Made by a program: the position numbers and the translations under genes
Notes under the pieces: model-generated
What the model was told of the DNA's origin: nothing
Seen by the model: the letters and a program-made list of their open reading frames with translations, nothing else
The model's database searches: none
Shown: piece after piece, positions 9,184-19,831 of the stretch
Position numbering within the stretch: the stretch's first letter is position 1
Layout: every line of letters starts with the position of its first letter
DNA from: Mikrocytos mackini
Lineage: Eukaryota > Endomyxa > Ascetosporea > Mikrocytida > Mikrocytiidae
Assembly (NCBI GenBank): GCA_030180075.1
Contig: JASNJN010000010.1
Coordinates: 1-49,075 of the forward strand
Reading direction: 5' to 3'
DNA: 49,075 nt

Positions 9184-12100
9184 ATGAGCTCATACACCAA
9201 ACAACAGATAGCGTTACATAAAGCTGATCTATACATATGCGTTACACAGTCGATATCGGACAACAAGAACATCTATGATTTGTCTTTACCCGAATCAATT
9301 GACACAACTTCAACACACATATCACCCCGTCTAATTAAAACACTACAAATCCACCAATTAAGGCTACTTAAAAGCCCAAGGTTGTTCATGGAGACTCTTC
9401 TATCACCTGACAGCCATATTCAACAACTTGCATTAGAATCCACATCCCTACTTCTACTAACTATCAACGAACTATCTATAACAGAAATTATTGATAATTA
9501 CTTCTCTAAATTTTCTCTTCTATTAAAATCAAAATTCCTAAATAAAGTAAGCCACTTACATTCATTGCCGGAAGATAAAGCCGATGAGTTATTCGATGCT
9601 TTATACACGAAATACAATACTACTTACATATACACGATCTTCAGCTGTTGTAGTTTTGACAAGCTGATACAGAACCTAGATTTACTCTTCAAATTTCCTT
9701 TCCATAAAACTCGTGTATTAAGAGAAATATACAGAAAGAGGCCTACCTTCTTCGCTCATTTGTTCAATCATTTAGAGCAACAAAACATGTTAACACAAGC
9801 TTTACTAAAGAGTATCATTCCGTTTAGCGTAAATAAAGCCTTCTTTCTTGCTAATGTTTATATTCTTTTCAATTTATTCAACAACAAGCCCATACTATCT
9901 TATATCAATGAATGTCAACTATCTAACATAACAATCAACATTATGTTTAAAACATACAAGCAAAAAATTATAGACCATATCGACCATTTCTCCAACTATT
10001 CATTCAACACATATATGAAGTATTCTTTTACTACAGAAATTGTTTACAAGGTAATCCAATATCAATTCGTTGAAAATAAAAAGAATGACTGTAGCTACTA
10101 TTCATTATTAGATATATTGAATGGAATTACAAAACATAAAGAAAAAGTGTTGGAATATATCATAGGATATTTGGAGTTTAAAGGAAACATATCTGGTTTT
10201 AACAAAATAGGTTACAGTGAAATCAGAGATAGATTCAATGTCAATAACAAATCTTCTTTTGAAAGACTACAAAAATTGAATATGATAGATGAGGATACTC
10301 TTAAAGCCCTTACTCCCCCAGAAGAATTTGTAGCAAACGTTCTAAAAAATTCCACACCCAGTGCGTTTTTAGAAAGCTATTCAAACAAGCAGTTATTAAT
10401 AAGTTCTTGTTTACTCAACTCTAAAAACCCATATAAAACTTTAATTCGTATAGTATACGATAATTTTAAAAATGAAAAGGAGAATGAAATCGTGGGATTA
10501 ATTGGCGATGGACTTTCCCTACTAGAAATCAGTAAACTTAACACATATACACAATACTATTCAAAGAACTTTGGAAGAAAGAATAGAACTTTTAAAAGAA
10601 GTCCCAACAAAATCTCAGACTTTAGCAAATACATTATCCAAGACGTAACCCTCAAACTATTGGACGAAATGATTAAGATGATGTTTTACAGAAACCGTAA
10701 GAAATCTCATGAGTCGCACGACTATTGGAATAATTTTTGGACATTCTCTCCTATCGTTACACAGTTAATTCGATACTGTAGAAAAAGCAATATTTCGTAC
10801 AAAATATATATGTTGAATTTAGACACATATAACATAGAAAGATTGCCTATGTATAACTTCAAAATTGAGAAAACATTGATTTACAATTATGTTTTTGAAA
10901 AGTTAATGGGGAAAATAAAAAAAGATATGAAAATGGACACATATAGGTTTGGCGATCTATTGCGCTTTGCCCCACTATTGTTAGCATATAACGAAAGTAT
11001 CGAAAAGGAGACTAAAATTGAAATCGAACCAGAAATAGCAAACATAATAGAAAATAATATGAAACTCCAAAGTATGCAAGATTGTATTGCTTATGGGAAA
11101 ATAGCATCGGAACTCAATTTTGAATTTTACACTGACAAAAGAATTAAAGAATATTTCGAAAGTTTGAAAGAAGGTGCTTCTATGGAGTATTCGAAGGATT
11201 TAATAATGAAGTTATTAAACCGTAACATTGACTTTATAATCCACTTTAAAAACCAGATACTTTCGAATTTTAAAAATGTACCCAATGTTGTAAAGTCATT
11301 ACTTCTCGAACGATTAGAACACCCCGTGGTTAAAGAAATACATAGTGAATTTATATCGTCAATACAAAACTATACTGGAAATGAAGAAGAACTTAATGAT
11401 AACCAGTATTTAGCCAATCGTATTATATCGGCAATTAAATTTTTATCTTACACAAATAAGTTCCCATTTATGATCGAAAAGATATTATTAAATAGTAAAA
11501 TCAACAACGAAACGGAAGTAAAATGGAACGAATTAACACTAATAAAACAAGCCGTTTTACAATCAATAAAGAACTACCACAACCCTGAAGAAATAATTAC
11601 AATGTTCAAAGAAAATTATCCGAAAGATCTTAAAATCGAAAGTTTATGTGTGTTAAAGAGTTTGTTAGAGAAAATGGAACCTGTTAAATTTGAGAATTTA
11701 ATATCACAGCTCTTGGAAGAGCACGGATATAATCTTTTATTTGTAAGATTGTTGAATATACACAGCCCACACAAAGCATTGGCTATTTTAAACTCGTTAT
11801 CTAAAATAAAGATTTCGAACAAACAAACTATTAGTATTATTCTTTACATAAAATGTTGTTTGAAGACAAATGAAAACCTTGGAATGTTTGAATTAATGGA
11901 GAAAATGATAAACGAATTAAATTACGAATTATTTGAACAAAGTAGCGATATCAGAAAATTGAAAAACTTGCCTGATAGTATAAAGAGGAGGCATTTTAAT
12001 GTGATAATAAGCAAAACAATGAGAAACACTGATAATTTTGCTACTTCTTGCTGTTATGGGCTATTAAAAGAAAATTGTGAGTATTTAACCAAGGAACAAA

Positions 12101-12891
12101 TGGCCGTTTTATTTGAACAGGAGCTACAATATTCTGACAAAAGCTGTGAATCCGCTTATCTATTTGGTAGTTCGAATAAACCACTGATATTTAACGCTAG
12201 GTTTAAAGTGGCAAAAGGAATGGGGCAAAAGAAAGAGATCTTCACTGACTTTATTCGAATTGCAAAGAAGATTCTAACGAACGTAGGATCAGATTTCAAG
12301 CACACGGTCCAGACAATTTGCAAGTTATCTTCATTCTCAGATTATGTCTACAAGAAAATATTCAACAAAAACAATAATAAGTTTCCAATTATAGACAAAG
12401 TAGAATTAATAGACTTTGTTATCGGCGAATGGAACAAAGAGAAGATTCCCCTTTTCAATACAGATAATGAAATTCTCAAATTAAAACAGTATAGGAACTT
12501 GGTTTTATATTACAATGAAGAAAGCTTAGATAAATTCGTTGATATCCTCATTGAAGCATTTATCTCGAAATCAAAATCAAGTGGAACACAACACCATATT
12601 TGTATTTTGGACGAAGCTTTTATCAGCGTCGCCCATTCTAAGAATAAAAACGTGCGAAATAAATTATTCGAATATTTAGATCAAAGCATTAAAACCCAAA
12701 AACACCCCAACAAATTATTACTTTCTGTTGTTATTGAGTTATATTACTGTTATAAACTTGACAATCTTAAAGAGAATGAGTATGAAAACATTGGGCTATT
12801 CAACAACGCATTACAAATTATAACGCAGAACCAAGACGATTGTTATAATTGGGAATGGATAGCCAGATTTAAAGATAATACTGGTTACTAA
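9184..12891 (+). CDS. Large orphan protein, 1235 aa
   Basis: One uninterrupted frame of 1235 codons in genic base composition, so it is a real gene. I took the ATG at 9184 (MSSYTKQQIALHKADLY); an in-frame TTG four codons upstream is an unlikely start. The protein is rich in Lys, Asn, Ile and Leu and reads as helix after helix with no signal peptide or clear membrane span, which would suit an alpha-solenoid scaffold, but I cannot align it to any HEAT, nucleoporin or coat family by eye. It is followed tail-to-tail after 104 bp by NAC-alpha. An AAAATTTAAAAAATT motif lies about 45 bp upstream of the ATG. Function unknown; possibly lineage-restricted. Confidence 0.85.
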   Translation: MSSYTKQQIALHKADLYICVTQSISDNKNIYDLSLPESIDTTSTHISPRLIKTLQIHQLRLLKSPRLFMETLLSPDSHIQQLALESTSLLLLTINELSITEIIDNYFSKFSLLLKSKFLNKVSHLHSLPEDKADELFDALYTKYNTTYIYTIFSCCSFDKLIQNLDLLFKFPFHKTRVLREIYRKRPTFFAHLFNHLEQQNMLTQALLKSIIPFSVNKAFFLANVYILFNLFNNKPILSYINECQLSNITINIMFKTYKQKIIDHIDHFSNYSFNTYMKYSFTTEIVYKVIQYQFVENKKNDCSYYSLLDILNGITKHKEKVLEYIIGYLEFKGNISGFNKIGYSEIRDRFNVNNKSSFERLQKLNMIDEDTLKALTPPEEFVANVLKNSTPSAFLESYSNKQLLISSCLLNSKNPYKTLIRIVYDNFKNEKENEIVGLIGDGLSLLEISKLNTYTQYYSKNFGRKNRTFKRSPNKISDFSKYIIQDVTLKLLDEMIKMMFYRNRKKSHESHDYWNNFWTFSPIVTQLIRYCRKSNISYKIYMLNLDTYNIERLPMYNFKIEKTLIYNYVFEKLMGKIKKDMKMDTYRFGDLLRFAPLLLAYNESIEKETKIEIEPEIANIIENNMKLQSMQDCIAYGKIASELNFEFYTDKRIKEYFESLKEGASMEYSKDLIMKLLNRNIDFIIHFKNQILSNFKNVPNVVKSLLLERLEHPVVKEIHSEFISSIQNYTGNEEELNDNQYLANRIISAIKFLSYTNKFPFMIEKILLNSKINNETEVKWNELTLIKQAVLQSIKNYHNPEEIITMFKENYPKDLKIESLCVLKSLLEKMEPVKFENLISQLLEEHGYNLLFVRLLNIHSPHKALAILNSLSKIKISNKQTISIILYIKCCLKTNENLGMFELMEKMINELNYELFEQSSDIRKLKNLPDSIKRRHFNVIISKTMRNTDNFATSCCYGLLKENCEYLTKEQMAVLFEQELQYSDKSCESAYLFGSSNKPLIFNARFKVAKGMGQKKEIFTDFIRIAKKILTNVGSDFKHTVQTICKLSSFSDYVYKKIFNKNNNKFPIIDKVELIDFVIGEWNKEKIPLFNTDNEILKLKQYRNLVLYYNEESLDKFVDILIEAFISKSKSSGTQHHICILDEAFISVAHSKNKNVRNKLFEYLDQSIKTQKHPNKLLLSVVIELYYCYKLDNLKENEYENIGLFNNALQIITQNQDDCYNWEWIARFKDNTGY

Positions 12892-12995
12892 ATTACATGC
12901 TAACGACCACTAATTATCATATTAAGAATATAAAATGTCAATAACATGAAACGACTGTTTTATACTATCTATAAAAGTTAATATTATTTATCCTT

Positions 12996-13544
12996 TTACT
13001 CTAAGCTATAGATCGCCTCTATGACATCTCCCTTGCATTTCTTCAATGCTTCAATAGCCTTTTCCTTTGTAACGTTCGCTTGGTCAACAACAGTCATTAT
13101 GTCGTCATCCTTGAGCTCAATGTCGGCTATTTGTTCGTCAAGGTCTTCTTCTTTCTTTTCGACGGCTTTTTCGCTATCTGCGACATTGGTGGTTTCTTCC
13201 TTTTTGCTTCCGTCTTCGTTAGTTTCTGCAACGTCCATAACATCGCTAATTCCGCCAAAGCCATAAACCGAACCGTTGTTTTTGTATAGGGATGGCTCTC
13301 TGATCCAGATTAACTTGTCGCCCTTCTGGATTATTATCTGGTCAACCTTTTGTTGAGGCTTCATTTTCTCCTGAGAGAAGATCTTCTTGATAGCCTTGTT
13401 GTATTTTTTCATTCTTCCCTGTAGGAGGTTCATTTGGTTATTCTTGCCAACCATCTCTGGGAGTTCACCCAAATCCTCGGGGACAGTAGCTTCAACTGGT
13501 TTATCCATCGGGATTTCTTCAACTTTGACTTCTTCTTGGCTCAT
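12996..13544 (-). CDS. EGD2: Nascent polypeptide-associated complex subunit alpha
   Basis: 182 aa. NAC-alpha pairs with the beta subunit (BTF3) at the ribosomal tunnel exit to shield new chains and control SRP access. The central region (about residues 25-105) contains a basic QGRMKKYNKAIKKIF patch and the strand-rich NAC core. After an acidic, Glu/Lys-rich linker (about 108-145) the last 37 residues form the UBA domain, with the QANVTKEKAIEALK signature very close to animal and yeast NAC-alpha. Length and domain order fit the family. An AAATTTTAAAATTTT motif sits immediately 5' of the ATG. The neighbouring mucin-like gene diverges from it with 213 bp between. Confidence 0.93.
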   Translation of the reverse strand: MSQEEVKVEEIPMDKPVEATVPEDLGELPEMVGKNNQMNLLQGRMKKYNKAIKKIFSQEKMKPQQKVDQIIIQKGDKLIWIREPSLYKNNGSVYGFGGISDVMDVAETNEDGSKKEETTNVADSEKAVEKKEEDLDEQIADIELKDDDIMTVVDQANVTKEKAIEALKKCKGDVIEAIYSLE

Positions 13545-13561
13545 GAAATTTTAAAATTTTG
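13545..13561 (-). promoter_or_regulatory. AAATTT-type start-adjacent motif of NAC-alpha
   Basis: GAAATTTTAAAATTTTG directly abuts the start codon. Similar motifs sit at the same place in several other genes of the window; whether it acts in transcription start placement is inference. Confidence 0.5.
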
Positions 13562-13757
13562 AAATAATTGTTTATGACCAACGACCACTTTCCAGGCCTT
13601 TACAACTGTTGAACATACACTGGTATATTTACTGATGACAGAACCCCCGTACTAAGAAATTACATATCAGAATGAATACAAAAATTCGAATTCTTTAAAT
13701 TTTGACAAAGAAGAAAGACATACTGTTCGAATTCAAACTCAAAACCTATTATTTAAA

Positions 13758-14717
13758 ATGAAAAACAACAGTAAAATTTTCTGTTTCATCTATTTGTTGA
13801 TTTCAGGTTTCATTTTAGCCACAAGTGAGACAACTACCTCAACATCTTCGACTTCTAGCACAACAACTACATCTGGTACATCATCTACAACAACATCAAA
13901 TATCTCATCGTCAACCTCCAATACCTCTTCGTCAACTGATACAGCTTCAACAGAAAGTACGACTTCATTCACCGATCCATCGTCTGAAAATCCATCATCT
14001 TCTACATCTTCTACAACCACACTTTCATCACTAACTGATACGACTGTGGTAAACTTCGATGGCTTCAAAAACTTCGGGCCTTTAGCTTATTATATCAAAA
14101 GAGAAATTCCAGATAAAACAGGAGTTACTGAATTCATCATTATGGTTTTTAAACATAGAAGATCTCACGTCACCGATTCTATCAACAATTTAGGAATGGT
14201 TTCTATACATGTACAACGAATATACTTTACATTTGATAAGGACGATGATAAAGATCTTCTTTTGGACAAAAACCGCGAAGTTTCGCTATCAAATTTGAAA
14301 CCAAAGGCTTCTGAAGATTTAGACATTTCAATCACAAACTCTTTGTTACAATCTGCCCCCATTTCTCTTTCTAGTATTGAGATAGTTTACAACAATATAT
14401 TCAACACAAAGGATAAAATAGACTTCACAATTTCTAACTTTAACATTCTAGCCAGCAATAATAGTCTAAATGGATCTCCTAAAGCGGGCGGTTACATATT
14501 CAAAATAGAGTCGATTGATAATCCAACTTGGGAAATTCCGAAAGGACACACTATGGATCAATTGTTTTGTGATTTCAATCCACATAGAGAACCTAAAGAA
14601 AGTAACCCATGGAAAGAACCGTGGATGATTATTATCTACATAGTGGCATTGATAATAGTTGTGGTTTTAATTTCAGTGTTGTTGTGTATAGGAAAGAAAA
14701 CTTACTCAAAAATATAA
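13758..14717 (+). CDS. Mucin-like type I membrane protein, 319 aa
   Basis: The protein begins with a signal peptide (residues 1-22, hydrophobic FCFIYLLISGFILA), followed by a Ser/Thr tract of about 70 residues (25-95) that is a likely O-glycosylation stalk. A folded ectodomain of about 170 residues comes next, then a single C-terminal membrane span (about 290-312, IIIYIVALIIVVVLISVLL) and a short basic tail, KKTYSKI. This is the layout of a cell-surface protein. I do not recognise the ectodomain. The start is the ATG after ATTTAAA. The Ser/Thr tract creates long antisense frames that are artefacts. A role at the spore or parasite surface is inference. Confidence 0.85.
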   Translation: MKNNSKIFCFIYLLISGFILATSETTTSTSSTSSTTTTSGTSSTTTSNISSSTSNTSSSTDTASTESTTSFTDPSSENPSSSTSSTTTLSSLTDTTVVNFDGFKNFGPLAYYIKREIPDKTGVTEFIIMVFKHRRSHVTDSINNLGMVSIHVQRIYFTFDKDDDKDLLLDKNREVSLSNLKPKASEDLDISITNSLLQSAPISLSSIEIVYNNIFNTKDKIDFTISNFNILASNNSLNGSPKAGGYIFKIESIDNPTWEIPKGHTMDQLFCDFNPHREPKESNPWKEPWMIIIYIVALIIVVVLISVLLCIGKKTYSKI

Positions 14718-15003
14718 ATTAAGTAAGGTTTTTAAATTGGAAATTTTGACTTTGTTTAAGTTTTGTATCGAATAAAATATTCACTTGGTTTGTTAATTGA
14801 ATTAATTTGTAAATCTAAATAGAATACTAATATATTTTAAATTAACAAATGTCACCAGAAAACAAATAATGTGTTATTTATTAATAAAAGATTTAGTTAA
14901 ATGATTTCTTAACAAAACTCGTTAAATGGTTTTTGTTAAATTTATTAACAAGTCAATTTTTATAATTATCACAATAAAACTTATCCTTTTGTAACCTAAA
15001 CTT
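14718..15003. other. AT-rich intergenic stretch
   Basis: Sequence between two convergent 3' ends. An AATAAA polyadenylation-like signal lies near 14772, 3' of the mucin-like gene. Nothing else recognised. Confidence 0.4.
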
Positions 15004-15582
15004 TCAGACTTGTAAGTTATCATGTAACTTATAATTAGAGAAGTCTGCTGTTCTCTTTAAAATATTCCCTAATTCAACAAACGATAAACATTTTTGTTTC
15101 TTTCCATTCATCCATAATTCGAAACTTTCTTCGTTACCCAGTTCTTTTCCTGAAATAAACACAACAGTTTTGTATTTCTCAAAATTTTCACAAATGTCTA
15201 TCTTTCTTTCCTCAGCGATATTGTCATTAGTTTCTTCTTCATATAACAACAAGGCGTCCTCCAATATATATGCTATTTCCTGGTCACTATTCAATTTCTC
15301 TTCCAAATCTTTCAACAAGATTTTATCCTTTTTGGAAACAAAACAGATTTTGAATGGTGATAAAAGAAATGGTAAATTCCCTCTATAATGCTCTATTAAT
15401 ATTCCGAACATTCTCTCAAAGCTATTGGTAAAGCTTCCATGTATTAAATACGTCCTTTCGAATGCATTTTCTCTTTCTTTATAAAATAACATGATTGACA
15501 TATGATAGCAAGTAGTTATGTCAATATCAAATGCACATAATGTTACTTCTCTTCTTCTTATATCCTTTACTCTAAAACAAAC
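15004..15582 (-). pseudogene. 3' part of a divergent threonyl-tRNA synthetase paralogue
   Basis: An open frame runs from the edge of the neighbouring LTR to a stop at 15004. Over its length it aligns with the C-terminal third of the intact ThrRS at 36768-38987: the segment ending LIHGSF...FERMFGILIEHYRG matches [21 protein letters not shown] (class II motif 3), LPFLLSPFKICFV matches the start of the anticodon-binding domain, and the tail follows it to the end. The alignment also extends upstream of the first in-frame ATG (15501) to the LTR, so the gene was once longer. The motif-3 glycine and the arginine after the metal-binding histidine are not conserved. The catalytic N-terminal part is not in the window. 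Most likely a duplicate truncated by retroelement insertion; a short protein from the internal ATG cannot be excluded. Confidence 0.75.
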
Positions 15583-15583
15583 C

Positions 15584-15780
15584 TGCCGTGCCCATAGCGC
15601 CTTGAGTCAGCTTCGTCTGACTTTATGGGACTTGGTTTACTGTACGATATTCTTGGTGGCCATCCGCTCATGTTTTCAATTTCTATTATCAAAAATAATA
15701 ATTAATTATCTCTCCATTTATCCCAAATACTCCTCTATTGGGGAATAACCTCGTATCCGGAATATACGGGAGTTACGACA
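15584..15780 (-). repeat. 3' LTR of the Ty3/gypsy element
   Basis: 197 bp, TG...CA, about 99% identical to 19635-19831. It abuts the truncated ThrRS paralogue. Confidence 0.9.
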
Positions 15781-16750
15781 TCTTCCTCTCCTTCTGACGC
15801 CCGGAATGGCTTTAAGTTTTTAACATTTTCCCATGTTGTTACGCCATTCGCCTTTATTTTTATTCTATTCTGGTTGCGGTCTATCTGTAGAATTTCAAAG
15901 GGCCCATCATATTTGTCGTCTAGCTTTCCTAATTGCTGATTTTTGCGCCAAACGAATAAATGATCACCCCAGCTTATTCTTCTACGTCCTGCATTACGCT
16001 TTTCTTGGCTCTTTAAAGCTTCCTCTGCCACGCGTTGCTTAATCAAGCAATTGTCCATTTCTATTACCCGTGAAAAAGGATCAAAGCTATTCTTTTTCAT
16101 CATAACTTCCTCGGGCGATGCTTTCAATACTCTATGGAAGGTAGAATTTAGTCTGTTCTCAATAACCTCTACGACGTTATTTATTCTTGTCCTTTCATAA
16201 TACGCATCACTAGGTTTATTGAACTATTTAACCTCTCCGCGATCACATTTCCTTCGGGGTTGTATGTTGATGTTGGGCAATGTCGGATCCCTTTCCCCTC
16301 CAAATATCTGTGAAACATGTTTGCCATGTATTGTCTACCACGGTCGGTTATAACTTTCCCCGGAATAGGAAAATCTTGTAACCATTTCGCGAAGCATAAT
16401 TCTATAAGACTACCTGCTGTAATTTCTTCAACCGCGTAAATTTTTGTATACCTTGTATAAACGTCCGTTATTGTGACTATGAAGAACTTATTCTTCTCGA
16501 ATCCTGTTATGAAAAGATCAGACTCATAAGGCCCGACAATGTCGCTACATAGTACTTTGTGTGCTCCATCTGATTCAATATAGCCCGTTGTCACCGCAGC
16601 ACGAATCCCCACGGTTTTATTTCTTTGGCACTCCATACATTCCTCACTTATGTTTTTTATCTTTCTTGCTAAACTCGAACAAGTAATATAATTTTTTATA
16701 GTTTTCATCATTTTCACAATGCCGGGGTGTCCTGTTTGTATGTGAACCAT
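15750..16750 (-). mobile_element. Integrase part of the Ty3/gypsy element
   Basis: Shows an HHCC-type zinc region (TGHPG followed by CMECQ), a DDE core (VLCSDIVGPY, VITDRGRQYM, NPEGNVIAERLN) and a C-terminal region with DKYDGPFEILQID. Fossil part of the element; bounds are approximate. Confidence 0.85.
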
Positions 16751-18700
16751 TCACAAAACCTTGTTCTCAATTGATTCTGGAAGTATTACTTTATTGTCAT
16801 TGTCGGTAATAAAAGTAATTCCATGTATTGTTGTTGTTTTAGCCTTCCTATTTTCGATCAGTTCTTGAATTACTGTATCGTCTTTCTGTTTTTCATATAA
16901 ATTCAAACTATTGAGCTTGTCATTGATCTTCGAATTACCAACAACTTCTAACCGATTTACACGTGACAAGAAATCGGCCTTAGTATTTGATTTCCCATCT
17001 ATATGTTCAATCCGAACATCATATTCAGACAAAAGAGATTTCCAACGTTGAACCTTTTTGTTGAAATCTCCTTTCCCAAAAAGTATATTCCTATTATCCG
17101 TTCTAACTTGTATGGTATTATTATACACCATTGATTTGAAATTTTCAATCGCCTTTAATTTGGCGAACGCTTCCTTTTCCATGGTAGTCATATTTCGCTG
17201 GCATGGCGTAAGTTTGTAGCTAAAGAAGGCTATAGCACGTTCTCTCTGTGAGAGTATTGCACCCACGGCAACATCCGATGCGTCGGTTTCGAGTAGAAAA
17301 TCGACTCCTTGCTCGGGAAATGCTAGAATCGTCTCCTCTTCAATTTCTTTAAACAAATCATTTGTTAATTGTTTGTCTTTATCCGTCCACTCGAATTTAG
17401 CATCTTTTTTAAGTTTTTCAGTCATTTGAAGGGATTTTTCTGTTATACTGGGGATGTAACGCCTGAACCAGTTAACAAAACCGAGAATTCTCATTAAATC
17501 CTTCTTTCCCTTTGGTACTAAATCTCGAATAGCAGTCACCTTTTTGCTATCAGGTCTAATCCCGTTTTTATCAATTATGTTCCCCAAATATTTTACTTCG
17601 GGGGCTAACACCTTTGATTTTTTCCAATTTATGCTGATATTCTTCTCGTGTAGTCTATCAAAAACTTTGCTTAACGTAATGTAATGCTGCTCCAACGTTT
17701 CTGTATATATTAGGATATCATCAAGATAAACCATTGTGTTGGGAATGTCGTCAATCAGCTGAGTGGTGACACGGGAAAAACTTCGGGGCGCGTTGGTAAG
17801 CCCGAATGGTACGCGATTAAAATGAAACAATCTATTTGCAATTGCGAAAGCTGTAAATGGTTTAGAAGTTTCTGAGACTTTGAACTGGTAGTAACCATTG
17901 TTCATGTCCAAGGTTGTAAACCATTCAGATTGTTTTAACTTGCTTAGCTCCTCGTGCATGTTAGGAACAGGATACACCTCCTTCATGGTTTTATCATTGA
18001 GTCTTCGATAGTCGACAATGATCCTCACCGTCCCATCGCGTTTCTCCAAGGGAAATGCAGGTGAACTATAGAGGGATTTAGAGCGTTCTATTATGCCTAA
18101 TCTCTCAAGCCTTGCTAATTCCGTTGTAGTCTGGTCATACAACGCATGTGGTATTGGGTATTGTTTAAGTTGGACTGGGTTCTTGTCATTAAGTTGTATA
18201 GTAAACTCCTCATTCTTTATACAGCCTAAAGTTGGGAATTTGTTTTTTGTTTCTTCAACCAGATTCTTAATGCCGTCCTCTGTATACGCCTTACTTGTAA
18301 GTTTGTTTAGCTTCGTGTATATTCGAGAATCAGGGTTATCTTCCCATTCTTTATTTTGTCGACGCTGCAGTTCTATCTCAAACTGGTCAATGGTAAGCTT
18401 CTTATGCTTGAAGTCAATAACACACTTGTTATGCTCTAAGAAGCTGTTACCTAGAATCAAATCAATGGATTCTTTAGGAAGAACCAAGAAAAATACGTCG
18501 AAAGTAGCATTTCTAATATCCTGGAACTTCAATGTAAGAGTGATCTCTTTGAATATGGATAATATTCGCCCATCCGCTGTTTCCACTCTAATTTCGTTGG
18601 TGTTCTGAGGCGTAACTTTTAAACGAGATACTAAGGCGCTGCTTATAAAGTTTCTACCTGCGCCAGTATCAATTGTAGTGGGTACAATCTCGCCGTTAAT
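16750..18700 (-). mobile_element. Protease/RT/RNase H part of the Ty3/gypsy element
   Basis: In order: retroviral-type aspartic protease (IDTGAGRNFIS), reverse transcriptase (IIVDYRRLN, MVYLDDILIYTE) and RNase H (LETDASDVAVGAILSQ, VRTDNRN). Bounds are approximate. Confidence 0.92.
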
Positions 18701-19750
18701 TTGTGTATCTAATGTAACCATATCATTTGAACCCCCTTTCTCTTTGATGATATAAGTTTTACTAGGATACTTTCCAAATCCCCTGCTACGTCCATAACGC
18801 TCATTTCCGCTACCATTGGTATCTCTATGTAAATCCCGTCGATCATTGCTGTTTCGGAATGTTCTATTGCTATTAAGTGTTTCATTCCTATGATCCTTTG
18901 TTGTGGTATTTTGCTCTCGGAATATTTCTGTAGCCTCTTCAATTTTGCATAGAATTCCACAAAATCTTTTGGACTCGTGATATTTTGCTTGACCATCTCA
19001 AGTCTTTGTTTTAGCATTAATCCGGACACAAAACTTTCCTTGACCCTCTGGATTTCTTCTTTATTCGTCAATCCTTGACAAATAGCTAATTTGTGTACCG
19101 TCCGGGATATTTTAGCGTAATAACTCTGCATGGTCTTAAAATCCTTTTGCTTTATCTTTTGTAGCTTATTTGAATACTTGATTGCCTTACGCTCTGGATA
19201 GTGCAGTTTCAAAAGTTCTGTATACTTTTTATCTAGCGTTCGACAACTTTCAAGCTTCTCGGAAAGGCTCTGATCAAGCAACGATTGGAAAATCTTTGTT
19301 GCCGCAGCATCTTCCCATTCGCACAATGTCTTCACTTCTTTGAACTTACGAAGCCATTTAACCACAGACTGTTTCTTTGTGTCCTCAAGGTATTCCATTT
19401 GCCTTTCGAATTCAACCTCTGTGCCTTCTATGACATACCTAAAACTCACTACCTTTGGCTGGTATGCCTCTCTTGTTGAATGAAACGACGGATCTCTCTG
19501 TGCACCTCTGTACCACTCTGAACTGTTGCGGTAAGCTTGTGATGGCGATCTTCTGTTCTGACCATTCCATCGATTCGGATTCATCTCACGCGTTGTCGCG
19601 TTTACGTCCAGTCTTCTAGGCGATGAATTCATCTTGCCGTGCCCATAGCGCCTTGAGTCAGCTTCGTCTGACTTTATGGGACTTGGTTTACTGTACGGTA
19701 TTCTTGGTGGCCATCCGCTCATGTTTTCAATTTCTATTATCAAAAATAAT
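18700..19750 (-). mobile_element. Gag-like part of the Ty3/gypsy element
   Basis: Basic N-terminus, then a helical region of the retrotransposon gag type (VVKWLRKFKEVKTLCEWEDA, LKLHYPERKAIKYSNKL). No zinc knuckle is evident. The beginning lies inside the 5' LTR repeat. Bounds are approximate. Confidence 0.75.
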
Positions 19751-19831
19751 AATTAATTATCTCTCCATTTATCCCAAATACTCCTCTATTGGGGAATAAC
19801 CTCGTATCCGGAATATATGGGAGTTACGACA
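19635..19831 (-). repeat. 5' LTR of the Ty3/gypsy element
   Basis: 197 bp, TG...CA on the minus strand. It is followed inside by the palindrome GATGAATTCATC (19622-19633) where a primer site would be expected; no canonical tRNA-complementary site was seen. Confidence 0.88.

Larger units (their letters stand above)
15584..19831 (-). mobile_element. Ty3/gypsy LTR retrotransposon
   Basis: A 4.25-kb minus-strand element bounded by two 197-bp direct repeats (15584-15780 and 19635-19831) that run TG...CA and differ at about two positions, so it is young. Parts: gag-like at about 18.7-19.75 kb, protease/RT/RNase H at about 16.75-18.7 kb, integrase at about 15.75-16.75 kb; the order (integrase last) is Ty3/gypsy. 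The short LTRs overlap the beginning of gag and the end of pol. The reading is interrupted in about two places, so this copy looks broken though nearly complete. No matching target duplication is evident, which suggests recombination or loss at an edge. Confidence 0.92.

Noticed and set aside
13790-14068. Antisense frame of 92 codons inside the mucin-like gene
   Set aside because: It is the complement of the Ser/Thr-rich tract, whose codon bias removes stops on the other strand.
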